A stretch of 64,000 nt of DNA, taken from NCBI RefSeq assembly GCF_000010725.1, contig NC_013856.1, positions 541,001 through 605,000 of the forward strand, in the 5' to 3' direction. Within the stretch, counting starts at the first letter, position 1; the number at the start of each line of letters is the position of its first letter. A program made the position numbers and the translations under genes. Below are positions 33,552 to 42,552 of this stretch, piece by piece. The notes below the pieces were generated by a model that saw only the letters and a list, made by a program, of their open reading frames with translations, was not told where the DNA came from and did not search any database. This stretch comes from Azospirillum sp. B510. Its GTDB lineage: Bacteria > Pseudomonadota > Alphaproteobacteria > Azospirillales > Azospirillaceae.

Positions 33552-34469
33552 ATGACCCTGACCGCCGAAACGCCCCGACCGTCCGCCACGGCCGCCGCCG
33601 GCAGGGCGCGGCGTGGCCGCCTGTTGCCGCGCGTCGCCCCCTATCTCCAGGCGGCGCCGCTGACCGTCACGCTGCTGCTGTTCCTGCTGGTGCCGATCCT
33701 GACCATCGTCGCGGTCAGCTTCTGGGATTACGACAGCGTGCGCATCTACCCGGACTTCGTGCTGACCAACTATGTCGAGCTGCTGACCTCGCCGGTCACC
33801 TGGAAGACCTATCTGAACACGCTGAAATATGCCGTCCTCACCTGGGCGATCACGCTCGGCATCGGTTTCACCGTCGCCTATTTCCTGGCCTTCCACGTGC
33901 GCTCCACCACCTGGCAGATGGTGCTGTTCCTGGTCTGCACCATTCCGTTCTGGACCTCCAACATCATCCGGATGATCTCGTGGATCCCGTTCCTGGGACG
34001 CAACGGGCTGCTGAATTCCGGCCTGATCTCCGCCGGGATCATCGACCGGCCGCTGGAGTTCCTGCTGTTCTCCGACTTCTCGGTCGTGCTGGCCTTCGTC
34101 CATCTCTATGCGCTGTTCATGGTGGTGCCGATCTTCAATTCGATGATGCGCATCGACCGCGCCCTGATCGAGGCGGCGCGCGACGGCGGCGCCAGTGCGG
34201 CGCAGACGCTGTGGAACGTCATCCTGCCGCTGACCAAGCCCGGCATCGCCATCGGTTCCATTTTCGTCGTCACGCTGGTGATGGGCGACTTCATCACCGT
34301 GCGGCTGATGAGCGGCGGGCAGAGCGCCTCCATCGGCCTGATGATCGCCAACGAGATCTCGCTGCTGCAATATCCGGCCGCCGCCGCCAACGCCGTTGTG
34401 CTGCTGGCCGTCGTCCTGATCATGGTGGTGGCGATGCTGCGCGTCGTCGACATCCGCAAGGAGCTGTGA
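33552..34469 (+). CDS. ABC importer permease 1, putrescine type
   Basis: About 305 aa inner-membrane protein of the PotB class with six membrane segments: LTVTLLLFLLVPILTIVAVS first, then a large periplasmic loop. The cytoplasmic EAA loop that contacts the ATPase is visible: IEAARDGGASAAQTLWNVIL. The ATG at 33552 is chosen because the upstream open frame runs through repeat DNA. It ends one base before the next permease ATG, so both are translated together. Confidence 0.92.
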   Translation: MTLTAETPRPSATAAAGRARRGRLLPRVAPYLQAAPLTVTLLLFLLVPILTIVAVSFWDYDSVRIYPDFVLTNYVELLTSPVTWKTYLNTLKYAVLTWAITLGIGFTVAYFLAFHVRSTTWQMVLFLVCTIPFWTSNIIRMISWIPFLGRNGLLNSGLISAGIIDRPLEFLLFSDFSVVLAFVHLYALFMVVPIFNSMMRIDRALIEAARDGGASAAQTLWNVILPLTKPGIAIGSIFVVTLVMGDFITVRLMSGGQSASIGLMIANEISLLQYPAAAANAVVLLAVVLIMVVAMLRVVDIRKEL

Positions 34470-34470
34470 G

Positions 34471-35313
34471 ATGAACACCTCGCGCCGCGGCCTGTCCTTC
34501 CATCTGCTGGCCGGCTTCTTCGTCCTGTTCGTGCTGTTCCTCTACGGCCCGACCGCCACCATCCTGGTTCTGTCCTTCCAGGGGCCGGAGGGCGGCCTGA
34601 CCTTCCCGATGAACGGCGTCTCGCTGCACTGGTTCCGCAACCTGTTCGAACAGCAGGCGGTGGGCGATTTCGGCGGCTCCTTCCGGCGGTCGATCGCGTT
34701 GGGGCTGATGGTGATGGTGCTGACCGTGCTGTTCTCGGTGCTGGCCGGCTTCGCCTTCCGCCGCCGTTTCCGCGGCAGCGGCGCCCTGTTCTATCTCGCC
34801 GTCGCCAGCCTGATCGTGCCGTCGATCCTGGTCAGCCTGGGCATCGGCCTGTTCTTCAACATCCTGGGGCTGGAGCCGTCCTGGTACGGCTCGGCGCTGG
34901 GGGCGCATCTGACCTGGACGCTGCCCTTCGGTCTGCTGATCGTCTTCGCCATCTTCAACCGTTTCAACCCGGCCTATGAGGAGGCGGCGCGCGACCTGGG
35001 CGCTTCGCCCTGGCAGACGGTGCGCCATGTCGTGCTGCCGATCCTGCTGCCCAGCCTGATCGGCGTCGGGCTGTTCGGCTTCACCCTGTCCTATGACGAG
35101 TTCGCCCGCACCCTGATGACCGCCGGCAGCTTCAACACCCTGCCGCTGGAGATCTACGGCATGACCACCAACGTCACCACGCCGGTGCTCTATGCGCTGG
35201 GGTCGCTGACGACGGTCTTCTCCTTCACCGTGATCGGCCTGTTCTTCCTGGGCCTGATCCTGCTGCGCCGCAATCGCCTGCGCCGTAACCGTTTCCCTGT
35301 GGCCGGCACCTGA
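34471..35313 (+). CDS. ABC importer permease 2, putrescine type
   Basis: 280 aa PotC-class permease. Six membrane segments, first HLLAGFFVLFVLFLYGPTAT; EAA loop YEEAARDLGASPWQTVRHVV and the following LPILLPSLIGVGLFGF. The motif YDEFARTLMTAG resembles the periplasmic gate of polyamine permeases. Basic C-terminus (RRNRLRRNR) faces the cytoplasm. Directly after permease 1 and 14 bp before the racemase gene, so it is part of the same transcript. Confidence 0.92.
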   Translation: MNTSRRGLSFHLLAGFFVLFVLFLYGPTATILVLSFQGPEGGLTFPMNGVSLHWFRNLFEQQAVGDFGGSFRRSIALGLMVMVLTVLFSVLAGFAFRRRFRGSGALFYLAVASLIVPSILVSLGIGLFFNILGLEPSWYGSALGAHLTWTLPFGLLIVFAIFNRFNPAYEEAARDLGASPWQTVRHVVLPILLPSLIGVGLFGFTLSYDEFARTLMTAGSFNTLPLEIYGMTTNVTTPVLYALGSLTTVFSFTVIGLFFLGLILLRRNRLRRNRFPVAGT

Positions 35314-35327
35314 GGATTTCCCGCGAA

Positions 35328-36032
35328 ATGCGCATTCTGGTCGTCAACCCCAACAGCACCGCCTCGATGACCGCGCGGATCGGTGCCGCCGCCCGCGCCG
35401 TCGCGGCTCCCGGCACCGAGATCGTCGCCACCAACCCGCCGACCGGCCCCGCCAGCATCGAGGGCTATTACGACGAGGCGCTGGCCGTTCCCGGCATGCT
35501 GGCGGAGATCGACCGGCACCAGCGCGAGAGCGCCATCGCCGGCACGGTGATCGCCTGCTTCGACGATGTCGGGCTGGACGCCGCCCGCAGCCTCGCCGAC
35601 GCGCCCGTCGTCGGCATCTGCGAGGTGGCGATGCAGACCGCCGGGCTGCTGGGCGGCCGTTTCAGCGTGGTGACGACGCTGGCCCGCTCCGTCCCGGCGC
35701 TGGAGCGTCTGGCCCAGCGCTACGGCATGGCCGGACGCTGCACCATCCGCGCCGCCGGGGTACCGGTCCTGGCGTTGGAGGATCCGGCGTCGGGTGCGGT
35801 CGAGCGCGTGCGCGCCGAAATCCGCCGCGCCATGGAGCGGGACGGCGCCGAGACCATCGTGCTCGGCTGCGCCGGCATGGCCGACCTCGCCCGCTCGCTC
35901 AGCGAGGAGATGGGCCTGCCGGTGGTGGACGGCGTCACCGCCGCGGTGACGCTGGTGGAGGGGCTGGCCAGGCTCGGCCTGCGCACCAGCAAGGCCGGCG
36001 GCTATGCGCCGCCATTGCCCAAGGCGCGGTGA
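35328..36032 (+). CDS. Hydantoin/Asp-Glu racemase superfamily protein
   Basis: 234 aa. N-terminal RILVVNPNSTASMTARI is the hallmark of hydantoin and allantoin racemases. The two catalytic cysteines are in VIACFDDVGLDAARSLAD and VLGCAGMADLARSL, as in cofactor-independent racemases. It probably racemises a 5-substituted hydantoin, allantoin or similar ring compound brought in by the importer upstream. It is the last plus-strand gene of the importer operon. No hydantoinase or carbamoylase is nearby, but an amidase lies 1.9 kb downstream. Aspartate racemase or maleate isomerase-like activity is an alternative. Confidence 0.86.
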   Translation: MRILVVNPNSTASMTARIGAAARAVAAPGTEIVATNPPTGPASIEGYYDEALAVPGMLAEIDRHQRESAIAGTVIACFDDVGLDAARSLADAPVVGICEVAMQTAGLLGGRFSVVTTLARSVPALERLAQRYGMAGRCTIRAAGVPVLALEDPASGAVERVRAEIRRAMERDGAETIVLGCAGMADLARSLSEEMGLPVVDGVTAAVTLVEGLARLGLRTSKAGGYAPPLPKAR

Positions 36033-36057
36033 GACGCCGCCACCGTTCACAAGGCGA

Positions 36058-37584
36058 TCACAAGAGCCGGGGCTCCGGGTTCTCCAGCGTCGGCCTGCCC
36101 GCCAGAACCGCCTGTCCGGGCAGCGTCCCGCCGGACATCCCCGCCAGGATGCGGCGGGCCGCTTCGGCGCATTGGCTGCGCAGTTCCGGCACGGCGGTCA
36201 TTTCCCAGAAGGGCGCCTTGGCGACCGGGCCGAAGGCGAGCAGGCGGGGCGACGGGGTGCCGTCGGCGGCGATCACCGCACCGCTTTCGGTCACGTCCAG
36301 CCCCAGCCGCAAGCTGTCCGGCCGGGCGAGGCCGCGGTCGAGCAGCGAGCGCACCAGCGGGTGGCGGATGCGGGTGTAGTCGCAGTTGGTGCCGGTGGCG
36401 TTGATCAGCGCGCCCGCCGTCAACCGCCGCTCCGCCCCGCCGCCGCGCTCGACGATGCGCAGTTCCAGCCCGCCGTCGGCGGCCAGGGCCACGTCCCTCA
36501 GCCGACCCGGCAGGATCGACAGCTGGCCGCTGGCACGGACGGCGTCGATGCGGTCGGCCACCTGCGGCGCCATGCGGTGGCGATGCACCTCCCAGAAGGG
36601 GCGGGCGTGGCGCAGGAAGCGGCGGCGTTCCTCCAGCGGCAGATGCGCCCAGATGCGGTGATGGTGCGGCCTCAGCGCGTCGAAGGCCGAGCGCCAGTCA
36701 TAGCCGGCGGCCTTCGCCCGCCGGGCATCGGCCTTCAGCGCGATCAGCACGTCCAGCACCGTGCTGGGCAGCACGTCGGGATGTAGGAAGGAGCTGTAGG
36801 GCCGCGTCTCCTCATGCCGCTGCGGCAGCAGGCCGCGGCGCGACACCGCGGTGACCGGCCCGCGATGGCCCTGGTCGAGCAGGGACAGCACCGTGTCCAC
36901 CATCGTCAGGCCGGTGCCGAGAATCGCGACCGGGGCATCGCGGTCGATCGCGGCGATGCCGGCGGCGTCCCAGGGGTCGCCGATGAAACGGTCCGACGCG
37001 AAGGCCTCGTCCGCCGTCGCCGAGGCCAGACAGGGCGGGGAGGGCGGGAAATTGCCGATACAGAGCGCCGCCGCATCGGCGCTGACGACCCGGCCGTCGC
37101 CGAGCCGCACATGCACCGCCGGCCGATTGCCGGGCGGGGTCTCGCTGCGGATGTCCACCGCCTCGGCGCGGATCAGGTTCAGTCGGGCATGGGCCGGGGC
37201 CTCGGCCTGCGCCTCCGCCAGCACGTCCTGGATATAGGCGCCGTACAGCGCGCGCGAGACGAAGGCGTGACCGCTGGGCGGCACCGGCTGGTCCGGAGTC
37301 GGCCCCTCCGCCCGGCTCCACAGCCAGCGCAGGAAATGGCGCGGGTCGTCCGGATAGGCGCTCATGTTGTAGGCGCGGACGTTCAGGACATGCGTGCCGT
37401 TCGGGGTGGAGTAGGCGACGCCGGTTCCCGGCCGGTGCCCGTATTCGATCAGATGGACGACCAGCGGCGCGCGGGTGCCGCGCAGCAGATGGGCCGCCAG
37501 CAGGCTGCCGGTGAAGCCGGCGCCGATGACGGCGATGTGGCGGGGCTGGCTGACGCTGTCCGGCAGGAGAGGCGTTGCAGGCAT
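36058..37584 (-). CDS. FAD/NAD(P)-binding protein (NAD_binding_9-like)
   Basis: 508 aa. N-terminal Rossmann motif HIAVIGAGFTGSLLAAHLL, then GTGVAYSTPNGTHVLNVRAY and LCIGNFPPSP. A second nucleotide motif is seen in VAILGTGLTMVDTVLSLLD. These match the NAD_binding_9 group of FAD-dependent proteins, some of which are N-hydroxylases or unknown oxidoreductases. It is transcribed against the importer operon and divergent from the amidase across 336 bp. It may oxidise the imported compound, but no direct evidence is seen. Confidence 0.8.
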   Translation of the reverse strand: MPATPLLPDSVSQPRHIAVIGAGFTGSLLAAHLLRGTRAPLVVHLIEYGHRPGTGVAYSTPNGTHVLNVRAYNMSAYPDDPRHFLRWLWSRAEGPTPDQPVPPSGHAFVSRALYGAYIQDVLAEAQAEAPAHARLNLIRAEAVDIRSETPPGNRPAVHVRLGDGRVVSADAAALCIGNFPPSPPCLASATADEAFASDRFIGDPWDAAGIAAIDRDAPVAILGTGLTMVDTVLSLLDQGHRGPVTAVSRRGLLPQRHEETRPYSSFLHPDVLPSTVLDVLIALKADARRAKAAGYDWRSAFDALRPHHHRIWAHLPLEERRRFLRHARPFWEVHRHRMAPQVADRIDAVRASGQLSILPGRLRDVALAADGGLELRIVERGGGAERRLTAGALINATGTNCDYTRIRHPLVRSLLDRGLARPDSLRLGLDVTESGAVIAADGTPSPRLLAFGPVAKAPFWEMTAVPELRSQCAEAARRILAGMSGGTLPGQAVLAGRPTLENPEPRLL

Positions 37585-37920
37585 CGGAGTCCGTCCTTCC
37601 GTATGTCATTCCGGAAAAGGTCGGCCGTTGGCGGCTGCTCCCCTGACACGCAGTCCCTGGTCGATAGCGGGGGGTTGAGAGTGGGGATTCGCGTCGGCCG
37701 TGTGTCTGCTCGATCCACATCTTTCCATCCTCCATATCACAGCGTCCGGACGGGCGCCATCGGCCGAAGGGCAAACACTATGACTTATGTAGGGATTTGC
37801 ACATTCCGCATGTGAAATCCTGGCTCCCGACACCGGTCCGGACAGTGGTTGCCGCGCTGGTGCCGATGTGGCACATGCGGGGGAGCTTTCCGTCCGGCCT
37901 TTTCCCGTCAGGAGCCTGCC
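37585..37920. other. Divergent promoter region, FAD protein / amidase
   Basis: 336 bases with no gene. Imperfect dyads are present: ATTTGCACATTCCGCATGTG around 37790-37809 and ATGTGGCACAT around 37866-37876. Neither is identical to the TTGTGCACAA sites of the importer promoter. No clear sigma-70 or sigma-54 promoter can be called. Confidence 0.45.
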
Positions 37921-39234
37921 ATGACCGTGCCGCCGACCCTCAGCACATGCGCCGCGGAGCGGTTGGAGGCGGCGCTCGCCCGGATCGCCGATCCGCAGCG
38001 GCAGGGCGCCCTGGTCTTCACCGAACTCCATGCCGAGGAGGCGCGCGCCGCCGCCCGGGCCAGCGACCGCCGGGCGGCGGCGGGCCGGACGTTGGGGCCT
38101 CTCGATGGCCGGATCCTCTCGGTCAAGGCGCTGTTCGACGTGGCGGGGGACACCACCGCGGCCGGTTCCGCCATTCTGCGCGGCCAGCCCGCCGCCATGC
38201 GCGATGCCCGCGCGGTGGCGCGGCTGCGCGCCGCCGGCGCCGTCATCGTCGGCCGCACCCACATGACGGAATTCGCCTTTTCCGCCGTCGGCATCAATCC
38301 CCATTACGGCAATCCCGGCAACCCACGCGACCGCTCACGGGTGCCGGGCGGCTCGTCCTCCGGTGCTGTGATCTCGGTGGTCGACGGCATGGCGGAGATC
38401 GCGCTGGGCAGCGACACCGGCGGGTCGCTGCGCATTCCGGCGGCGCTGTCCGGTGCCGTCGGCTTCAAGCCATCCAGCGGCCGGCTGCCGGCCGAGGGCG
38501 CCTTCCCGCTGTCGCCGACGCTGGACGTCATCGGTCCCATCGCCACGACCGTCGCCGACGCCGCCCTGCTGGATTCGATCCTGGCCGATGAACCGCCGGC
38601 CCCGTTCGCTCCGCTGCCGGTCGCCGGCCAATCCTTCCTGGTGCCGCGCGGCCGGCTGTTCGACGGCATCGAACCAGCGGTCGCCGCCGCCTTCGAGGCG
38701 GGGTTGGACCGGCTGCGCGCCGCCGGCGCGCACATCGCGGACGGCTCCATCGATGCCGAACTGGACGCCTTGGCGGAGCTGGACCGCATCGGGGTCTTCA
38801 CCGCCATCGAACTGGCGGCGACGCTTGCCGATCTCGGCGTTGCGGCGCTCGACGGCATCGACCCGAAGACCCGCGCGCGGATCGAGGCCGGCGGCAAGGC
38901 TCCCGCCGCCGATTATGTCCGCATGCTGCGCCGCCGCGCCGCGCTGATCCGGCTGATGGATGAGCGGCTGACCCGCCATCCGGTCCTGCTGCTGCCCACC
39001 GTGCCGCTGACCGCCCCCGCCATCGCCGATGTGCTGGAGGATGCCGCCTTCCACCGCGTCAATCTGGCATTGCTGCGCAACACCCGTGTCGCCAACCTGT
39101 TCGACCTGCCGGCGATTTCGCTGCCGCTGCCGTCCCCCGGCCTGCCGGTCGGGCTGATGGCGATGGGCCGGCGCGGCGGCGACCGCAGCCTGCTCGGCAT
39201 CGCCGCCGGGTTGGAGAGCGCGCTGCGGGGATGA
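37921..39234 (+). CDS. Amidase (amidase signature family)
   Basis: 437 aa serine amidase. The Ser-cisSer-Lys triad is visible: Lys in RILSVKALFDVAGD, the glycine/serine stretch VPGGSSSGAVISVVDG, and nucleophile Ser in GSDTGGSLRIPAALSG. The length fits general amidases and AtzF/allophanate-hydrolase-like enzymes lacking extra domains. AGGAG lies 6-10 bases before the ATG at 37921. The neighbourhood (racemase, importer) suggests a role in cleaving a carbamoyl or amide intermediate. The actual substrate is unknown. It ends 29 bp from the convergent dctD gene. Confidence 0.9.
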   Translation: MTVPPTLSTCAAERLEAALARIADPQRQGALVFTELHAEEARAAARASDRRAAAGRTLGPLDGRILSVKALFDVAGDTTAAGSAILRGQPAAMRDARAVARLRAAGAVIVGRTHMTEFAFSAVGINPHYGNPGNPRDRSRVPGGSSSGAVISVVDGMAEIALGSDTGGSLRIPAALSGAVGFKPSSGRLPAEGAFPLSPTLDVIGPIATTVADAALLDSILADEPPAPFAPLPVAGQSFLVPRGRLFDGIEPAVAAAFEAGLDRLRAAGAHIADGSIDAELDALAELDRIGVFTAIELAATLADLGVAALDGIDPKTRARIEAGGKAPAADYVRMLRRRAALIRLMDERLTRHPVLLLPTVPLTAPAIADVLEDAAFHRVNLALLRNTRVANLFDLPAISLPLPSPGLPVGLMAMGRRGGDRSLLGIAAGLESALRG

Positions 39235-39262
39235 GGGCGGGCATCGTTCAGGGCGCAGAACC

Positions 39263-40603
39263 TCACGACAGCCCGTATTTCCTGATCTTGTCGTGCAGTG
39301 TCGTCTTGGCGATCCGCAATTCCTCGGCGGCGCGGGCGAGGCTGTGGCCGGTGCGGCGCAGAGTGTCGGCGATCAGGGCGCGTTCGAAGGCCTCCACCGC
39401 CTCGGCCAGCGGCCGGTCGGCGGCGGGATGGGCGGTGGCGAAGGGGGGGAAACCCTGCTCGATGCCGAGCACGCAACGGTCGGCGACATTGTGCAGCTCC
39501 CGCACATTGCCCGGCCAGTCATGGGCCATCAGCCGGCGCATCCGCTCGGCATCCGGCGGCGGCACCGGGCGGCCGTGGCGGGCGGCGGCCTGAAGGGCGA
39601 AGCGCTCGAACAGCAGGGGGATGTCCTCGCGGCGGTCGCGCAAGGGTGGCAGGGGCAGGTTGGCGACGTTCAGCCGGTAATAGAGGTCGGCGCGGAACTG
39701 GCCGCGGTCGGCCAGTTCGCGCAGATCGACCTTCGTCGCGGCGATCACCCGGCAATCGACATGGATCGGCGTGTTGGAGCCCAACCGCTCCAGTGTGCGC
39801 TCCTGAAGCACCCGCAGGAACTTGATCTGCACCGGCATCGGCATGCTCTCGATCTCGTCGAGGAACAGGGTGCCGCCGTTGGCATGCTCCACCTTGCCGA
39901 TGCGGCGCTTGCCGGCTCCGGTGAAGGCGCCGGCCTCATGGCCGAAGATCTCGCTGTCGATCAGGCTTTCCGGCAGGCCGCCGCAATTGATGGCGACGAA
40001 ATTGCCGGCGCGGCGCGGGCTGGCCTCGTGCAGGCAGCGCGCCGCCAGCTCCTTGCCGGAACCGGTCTCGCCATGGATCAGCACGTCGGCGGCCGAGCCG
40101 GCGAGATCGCCGATCAGCCGGCGCACCCGCGCCATCTGCGACGATCCGCCGATCAGCCGGGCCTCGATGCTGTCGCGGTTCTGCAACCGGGCGCGCAGTT
40201 CGCGCACCTCCAGCGTCAGCCGCCGCTTGTCCAGCGCCCGGCGCACCACCTCGACCAGATAGTCGGGGGAGAAGGGCTTCTCGATGAAGTCATGGGCGCC
40301 CAGCTTCATCGCCTGCACCGCCATCGACACGTCGCCATGGCCGGTCATCAGCACCACCGGCAGAGCCGGGTCGGCGGCCAGCAGTTCGGCCAGCAGAGCC
40401 ATCCCGTCCATGCCCGGCAGGCGGATGTCGGTGACGACGATGCCGGGGAAACCCTCCGCCACCAGCCGCCGCGCCTTCTCGGCGCTGTCCACCGCCTCGG
40501 CCGGGATGTCCTCCAGCTCCAGCGCCTGCCGGCACCCCAGGCTGACATTCGGATCATCCTCGACGATCAGGACCTTGAGGGCGGCGGTGGCGGCGTCGGA
40601 CAT
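39263..40603 (-). CDS. dctD: C4-dicarboxylate response regulator DctD (sigma-54 activator)
   Basis: 446 aa NtrC-family activator. Receiver domain 1-125 with phospho-acceptor Asp59 in VVTDIRLPGMDG; AAA+ domain about 150-375 with Walker A GETGSGK (178-184) and the sigma-54 contact loop GAFTGA (225-230); Fis-type helix-turn-helix at the C-terminus (RAAEELRIAKTTLHDKIRKY). It activates dctA when phosphorylated by DctB. Its start overlaps the end of dctB by 37 bp, so the two are coupled. Confidence 0.94.
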   Translation of the reverse strand: MSDAATAALKVLIVEDDPNVSLGCRQALELEDIPAEAVDSAEKARRLVAEGFPGIVVTDIRLPGMDGMALLAELLAADPALPVVLMTGHGDVSMAVQAMKLGAHDFIEKPFSPDYLVEVVRRALDKRRLTLEVRELRARLQNRDSIEARLIGGSSQMARVRRLIGDLAGSAADVLIHGETGSGKELAARCLHEASPRRAGNFVAINCGGLPESLIDSEIFGHEAGAFTGAGKRRIGKVEHANGGTLFLDEIESMPMPVQIKFLRVLQERTLERLGSNTPIHVDCRVIAATKVDLRELADRGQFRADLYYRLNVANLPLPPLRDRREDIPLLFERFALQAAARHGRPVPPPDAERMRRLMAHDWPGNVRELHNVADRCVLGIEQGFPPFATAHPAADRPLAEAVEAFERALIADTLRRTGHSLARAAEELRIAKTTLHDKIRKYGLS

Positions 40604-42489
40604 AGGAGATCTCCGGCCTGGACGGCGGTCGGGTCGATGGGCAGGGCAGTGGGCAGGATGGCGGCGGGAAGGTCGATGGTGAAGACCGCCCCGCCATCCG
40701 CCCCATTCGCCCCGGTCAGGGTGCCGCCGAAGTCACGCACGATCCCGGCCGAGATGGCAAGCCCCAAGCCAAGCCCGCCGCCGCCCTCCCGCGCCCCATC
40801 GGTCGCCGCCTCCTTCGCCGCCTCCTTGGTGGTGAAGAAGGGCTCGAACAGGCGGGGAAGCACGTCGGCAGGCAGGCCGGGGCCGTTGTCGGCGACTTGG
40901 ATGCGGACCCGGTCCGCCTCCGTCCGCGCCGTGATCGTCAGCCTGCCATCCTCGTTGCCGGCCAGCGCGTCCAGCCCGTTGGCGAGCAGATTGACCAGCA
41001 CCTGCTCCAGCCGGTTGGGATCGCACAGGGCGGCGATGTCCTCCGGGACCTCCAACCGGACGGCGACGCCCGACCGCCGCAGCCGCTGCTCCAGCAGGAA
41101 CAGCGCGTTGTCGATCGGCCGGCGCACCGCCACCGGACGGGGCGCGCCGGAGGATTTGCGGGCGAAGGATTTCAGCTGGCTGGTCAGCGCCCCCATGGCG
41201 TCCACCAGATGGGCGATGCGGTCCAGATTGCCCCGCGCCGCCTCCAGATTGCCGCGCTGGAGGAACTTGACGGTGTTGCCGGACAGGGTGCGCAGCGCCG
41301 CCAGCGGCTGGTTCAGCTCATGCGCCAGTCCGGCGGAGAGCTGGCCGATCACCGCCAGCTTTCCGGCATGGACCAGCTCGTCCTGGGCGGCGCGCAGATT
41401 GCGGGTGCGCTCCTCTACCTTGCGCTCGAGATCGCGCAGATGGCGCCGGCGCTGTTCCCACATCAGCAGCAGGATGCCGAGGAAGCCGCTGCCCAGCGCC
41501 GCCAGGGCGGCGCGGGTCCAGGCCATGGCGGTCACCTGGGCCACCGGCGACAGCACGGTCATCGTCCATCCGGTACCGTGCAGCGGCCCGCTCTGGGCCA
41601 GGAAGCCGCCGGACACCGGAAAGACCGTCTCCTCGACGGCCCCTCCGGCCGGGTTGGGCAGGCTCACCAGCTCGGCGTCGGCGGCGATCCGCTCCAGCGG
41701 CCTCAGGCCCAGCGGCGCCAGCGGGCGGGCGTTGTATTGCAGGGTCCGGTCGAAATGGCGGCGCGTCGGCTCGTCCATCGCCGTCAGGGTGGTGAATTTC
41801 CAGGATGGGACGGAGGCGAGGATGACCACGCCATTCTCGTCGGCGACCAGGACCGGCGCCTCCACCGTCGACCAGGATTGCTCCAGCTGTTCCAGGCTGA
41901 CCTTCACCACGGCGACGCCGACGATGGCACCATCCTCCGACAAGGGCGAGGACAGGTAATAGCCGGCCTCGCCCCGCGTGGTGCCGACACCGAAGAAGCG
42001 GCCCTGGCTGCCGTCGGCGGCCTGGATGAAATAGGGGCGGTAGGACAGATCCTCGCCGATGAAGCTGTCGGGACGGTTCCAGTTGCTGGAGGCGACCACC
42101 CGGCCCTGGCGGTTCAGCACATAGATCGACAGGGTGCCCGCCCGCTCGTTCAGCCGCTCCAGATAGCGGTTCAACCCCCAGGCCAGCGGCGCCCGCCCGG
42201 TGACGAGGTCGAGCACGTCGCGTTCCAGCCCCAGCGTGGCGGGGAAATAGGCGTATTTGTCGATCTCCCGTTCCAGGCTCTCGGCATAGAGGTCGAGCCG
42301 GTGATGCCCGGTTTCCTGGAGAGCCGACAGCCCCATCCCCTCGCTGATGCGGAAACCCGCGATCCCGGCGGCCAGGGCCAGCCCGGCGAGCGCCGGCATC
42401 AGGAGACCGATGGTGCGGAGGCGGCGTGCGCCGAATATCACAAAAGCCGGCATGAAAAAGGCGGGCAGGGAGAGGGACCACCGCACCAT
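40567..42489 (-). CDS. dctB: C4-dicarboxylate sensor histidine kinase DctB
   Basis: 640 aa inner-membrane kinase. Membrane segment about 27-45, periplasmic double-PAS/dCache-type sensor about 50-305 (SSNWNRPDSFIGEDLSYRPYF and RFFGVGTTRGEAGYYLSSP are DctB-like ligand-pocket motifs), second membrane segment about 325-345, coiled coil 350-375, phospho-His390 in GLAHELNQPLAALR, and an ATPase domain near the C-terminus (DNGPGLPADVLPRLFEPF). GGAGG lies before the ATG at 42489. It senses external dicarboxylates and signals to DctD. Confidence 0.94.
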   Translation of the reverse strand: MVRWSLSLPAFFMPAFVIFGARRLRTIGLLMPALAGLALAAGIAGFRISEGMGLSALQETGHHRLDLYAESLEREIDKYAYFPATLGLERDVLDLVTGRAPLAWGLNRYLERLNERAGTLSIYVLNRQGRVVASSNWNRPDSFIGEDLSYRPYFIQAADGSQGRFFGVGTTRGEAGYYLSSPLSEDGAIVGVAVVKVSLEQLEQSWSTVEAPVLVADENGVVILASVPSWKFTTLTAMDEPTRRHFDRTLQYNARPLAPLGLRPLERIAADAELVSLPNPAGGAVEETVFPVSGGFLAQSGPLHGTGWTMTVLSPVAQVTAMAWTRAALAALGSGFLGILLLMWEQRRRHLRDLERKVEERTRNLRAAQDELVHAGKLAVIGQLSAGLAHELNQPLAALRTLSGNTVKFLQRGNLEAARGNLDRIAHLVDAMGALTSQLKSFARKSSGAPRPVAVRRPIDNALFLLEQRLRRSGVAVRLEVPEDIAALCDPNRLEQVLVNLLANGLDALAGNEDGRLTITARTEADRVRIQVADNGPGLPADVLPRLFEPFFTTKEAAKEAATDGAREGGGGLGLGLAISAGIVRDFGGTLTGANGADGGAVFTIDLPAAILPTALPIDPTAVQAGDLLCPTPPPPPSRS

Positions 42490-42552
42490 AGCAGAAGTCC
42501 TCCTCCCAGGGCCCGCCCGTCTTCGGGACCGGTCCGTCGACGCGCCGGCCGC

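Noticed and set aside
37861..37885. TGGCAC as a possible sigma-54 -24 element before the amidase
   Set aside because: The matching -12 element (TTGC at the right distance) is absent.
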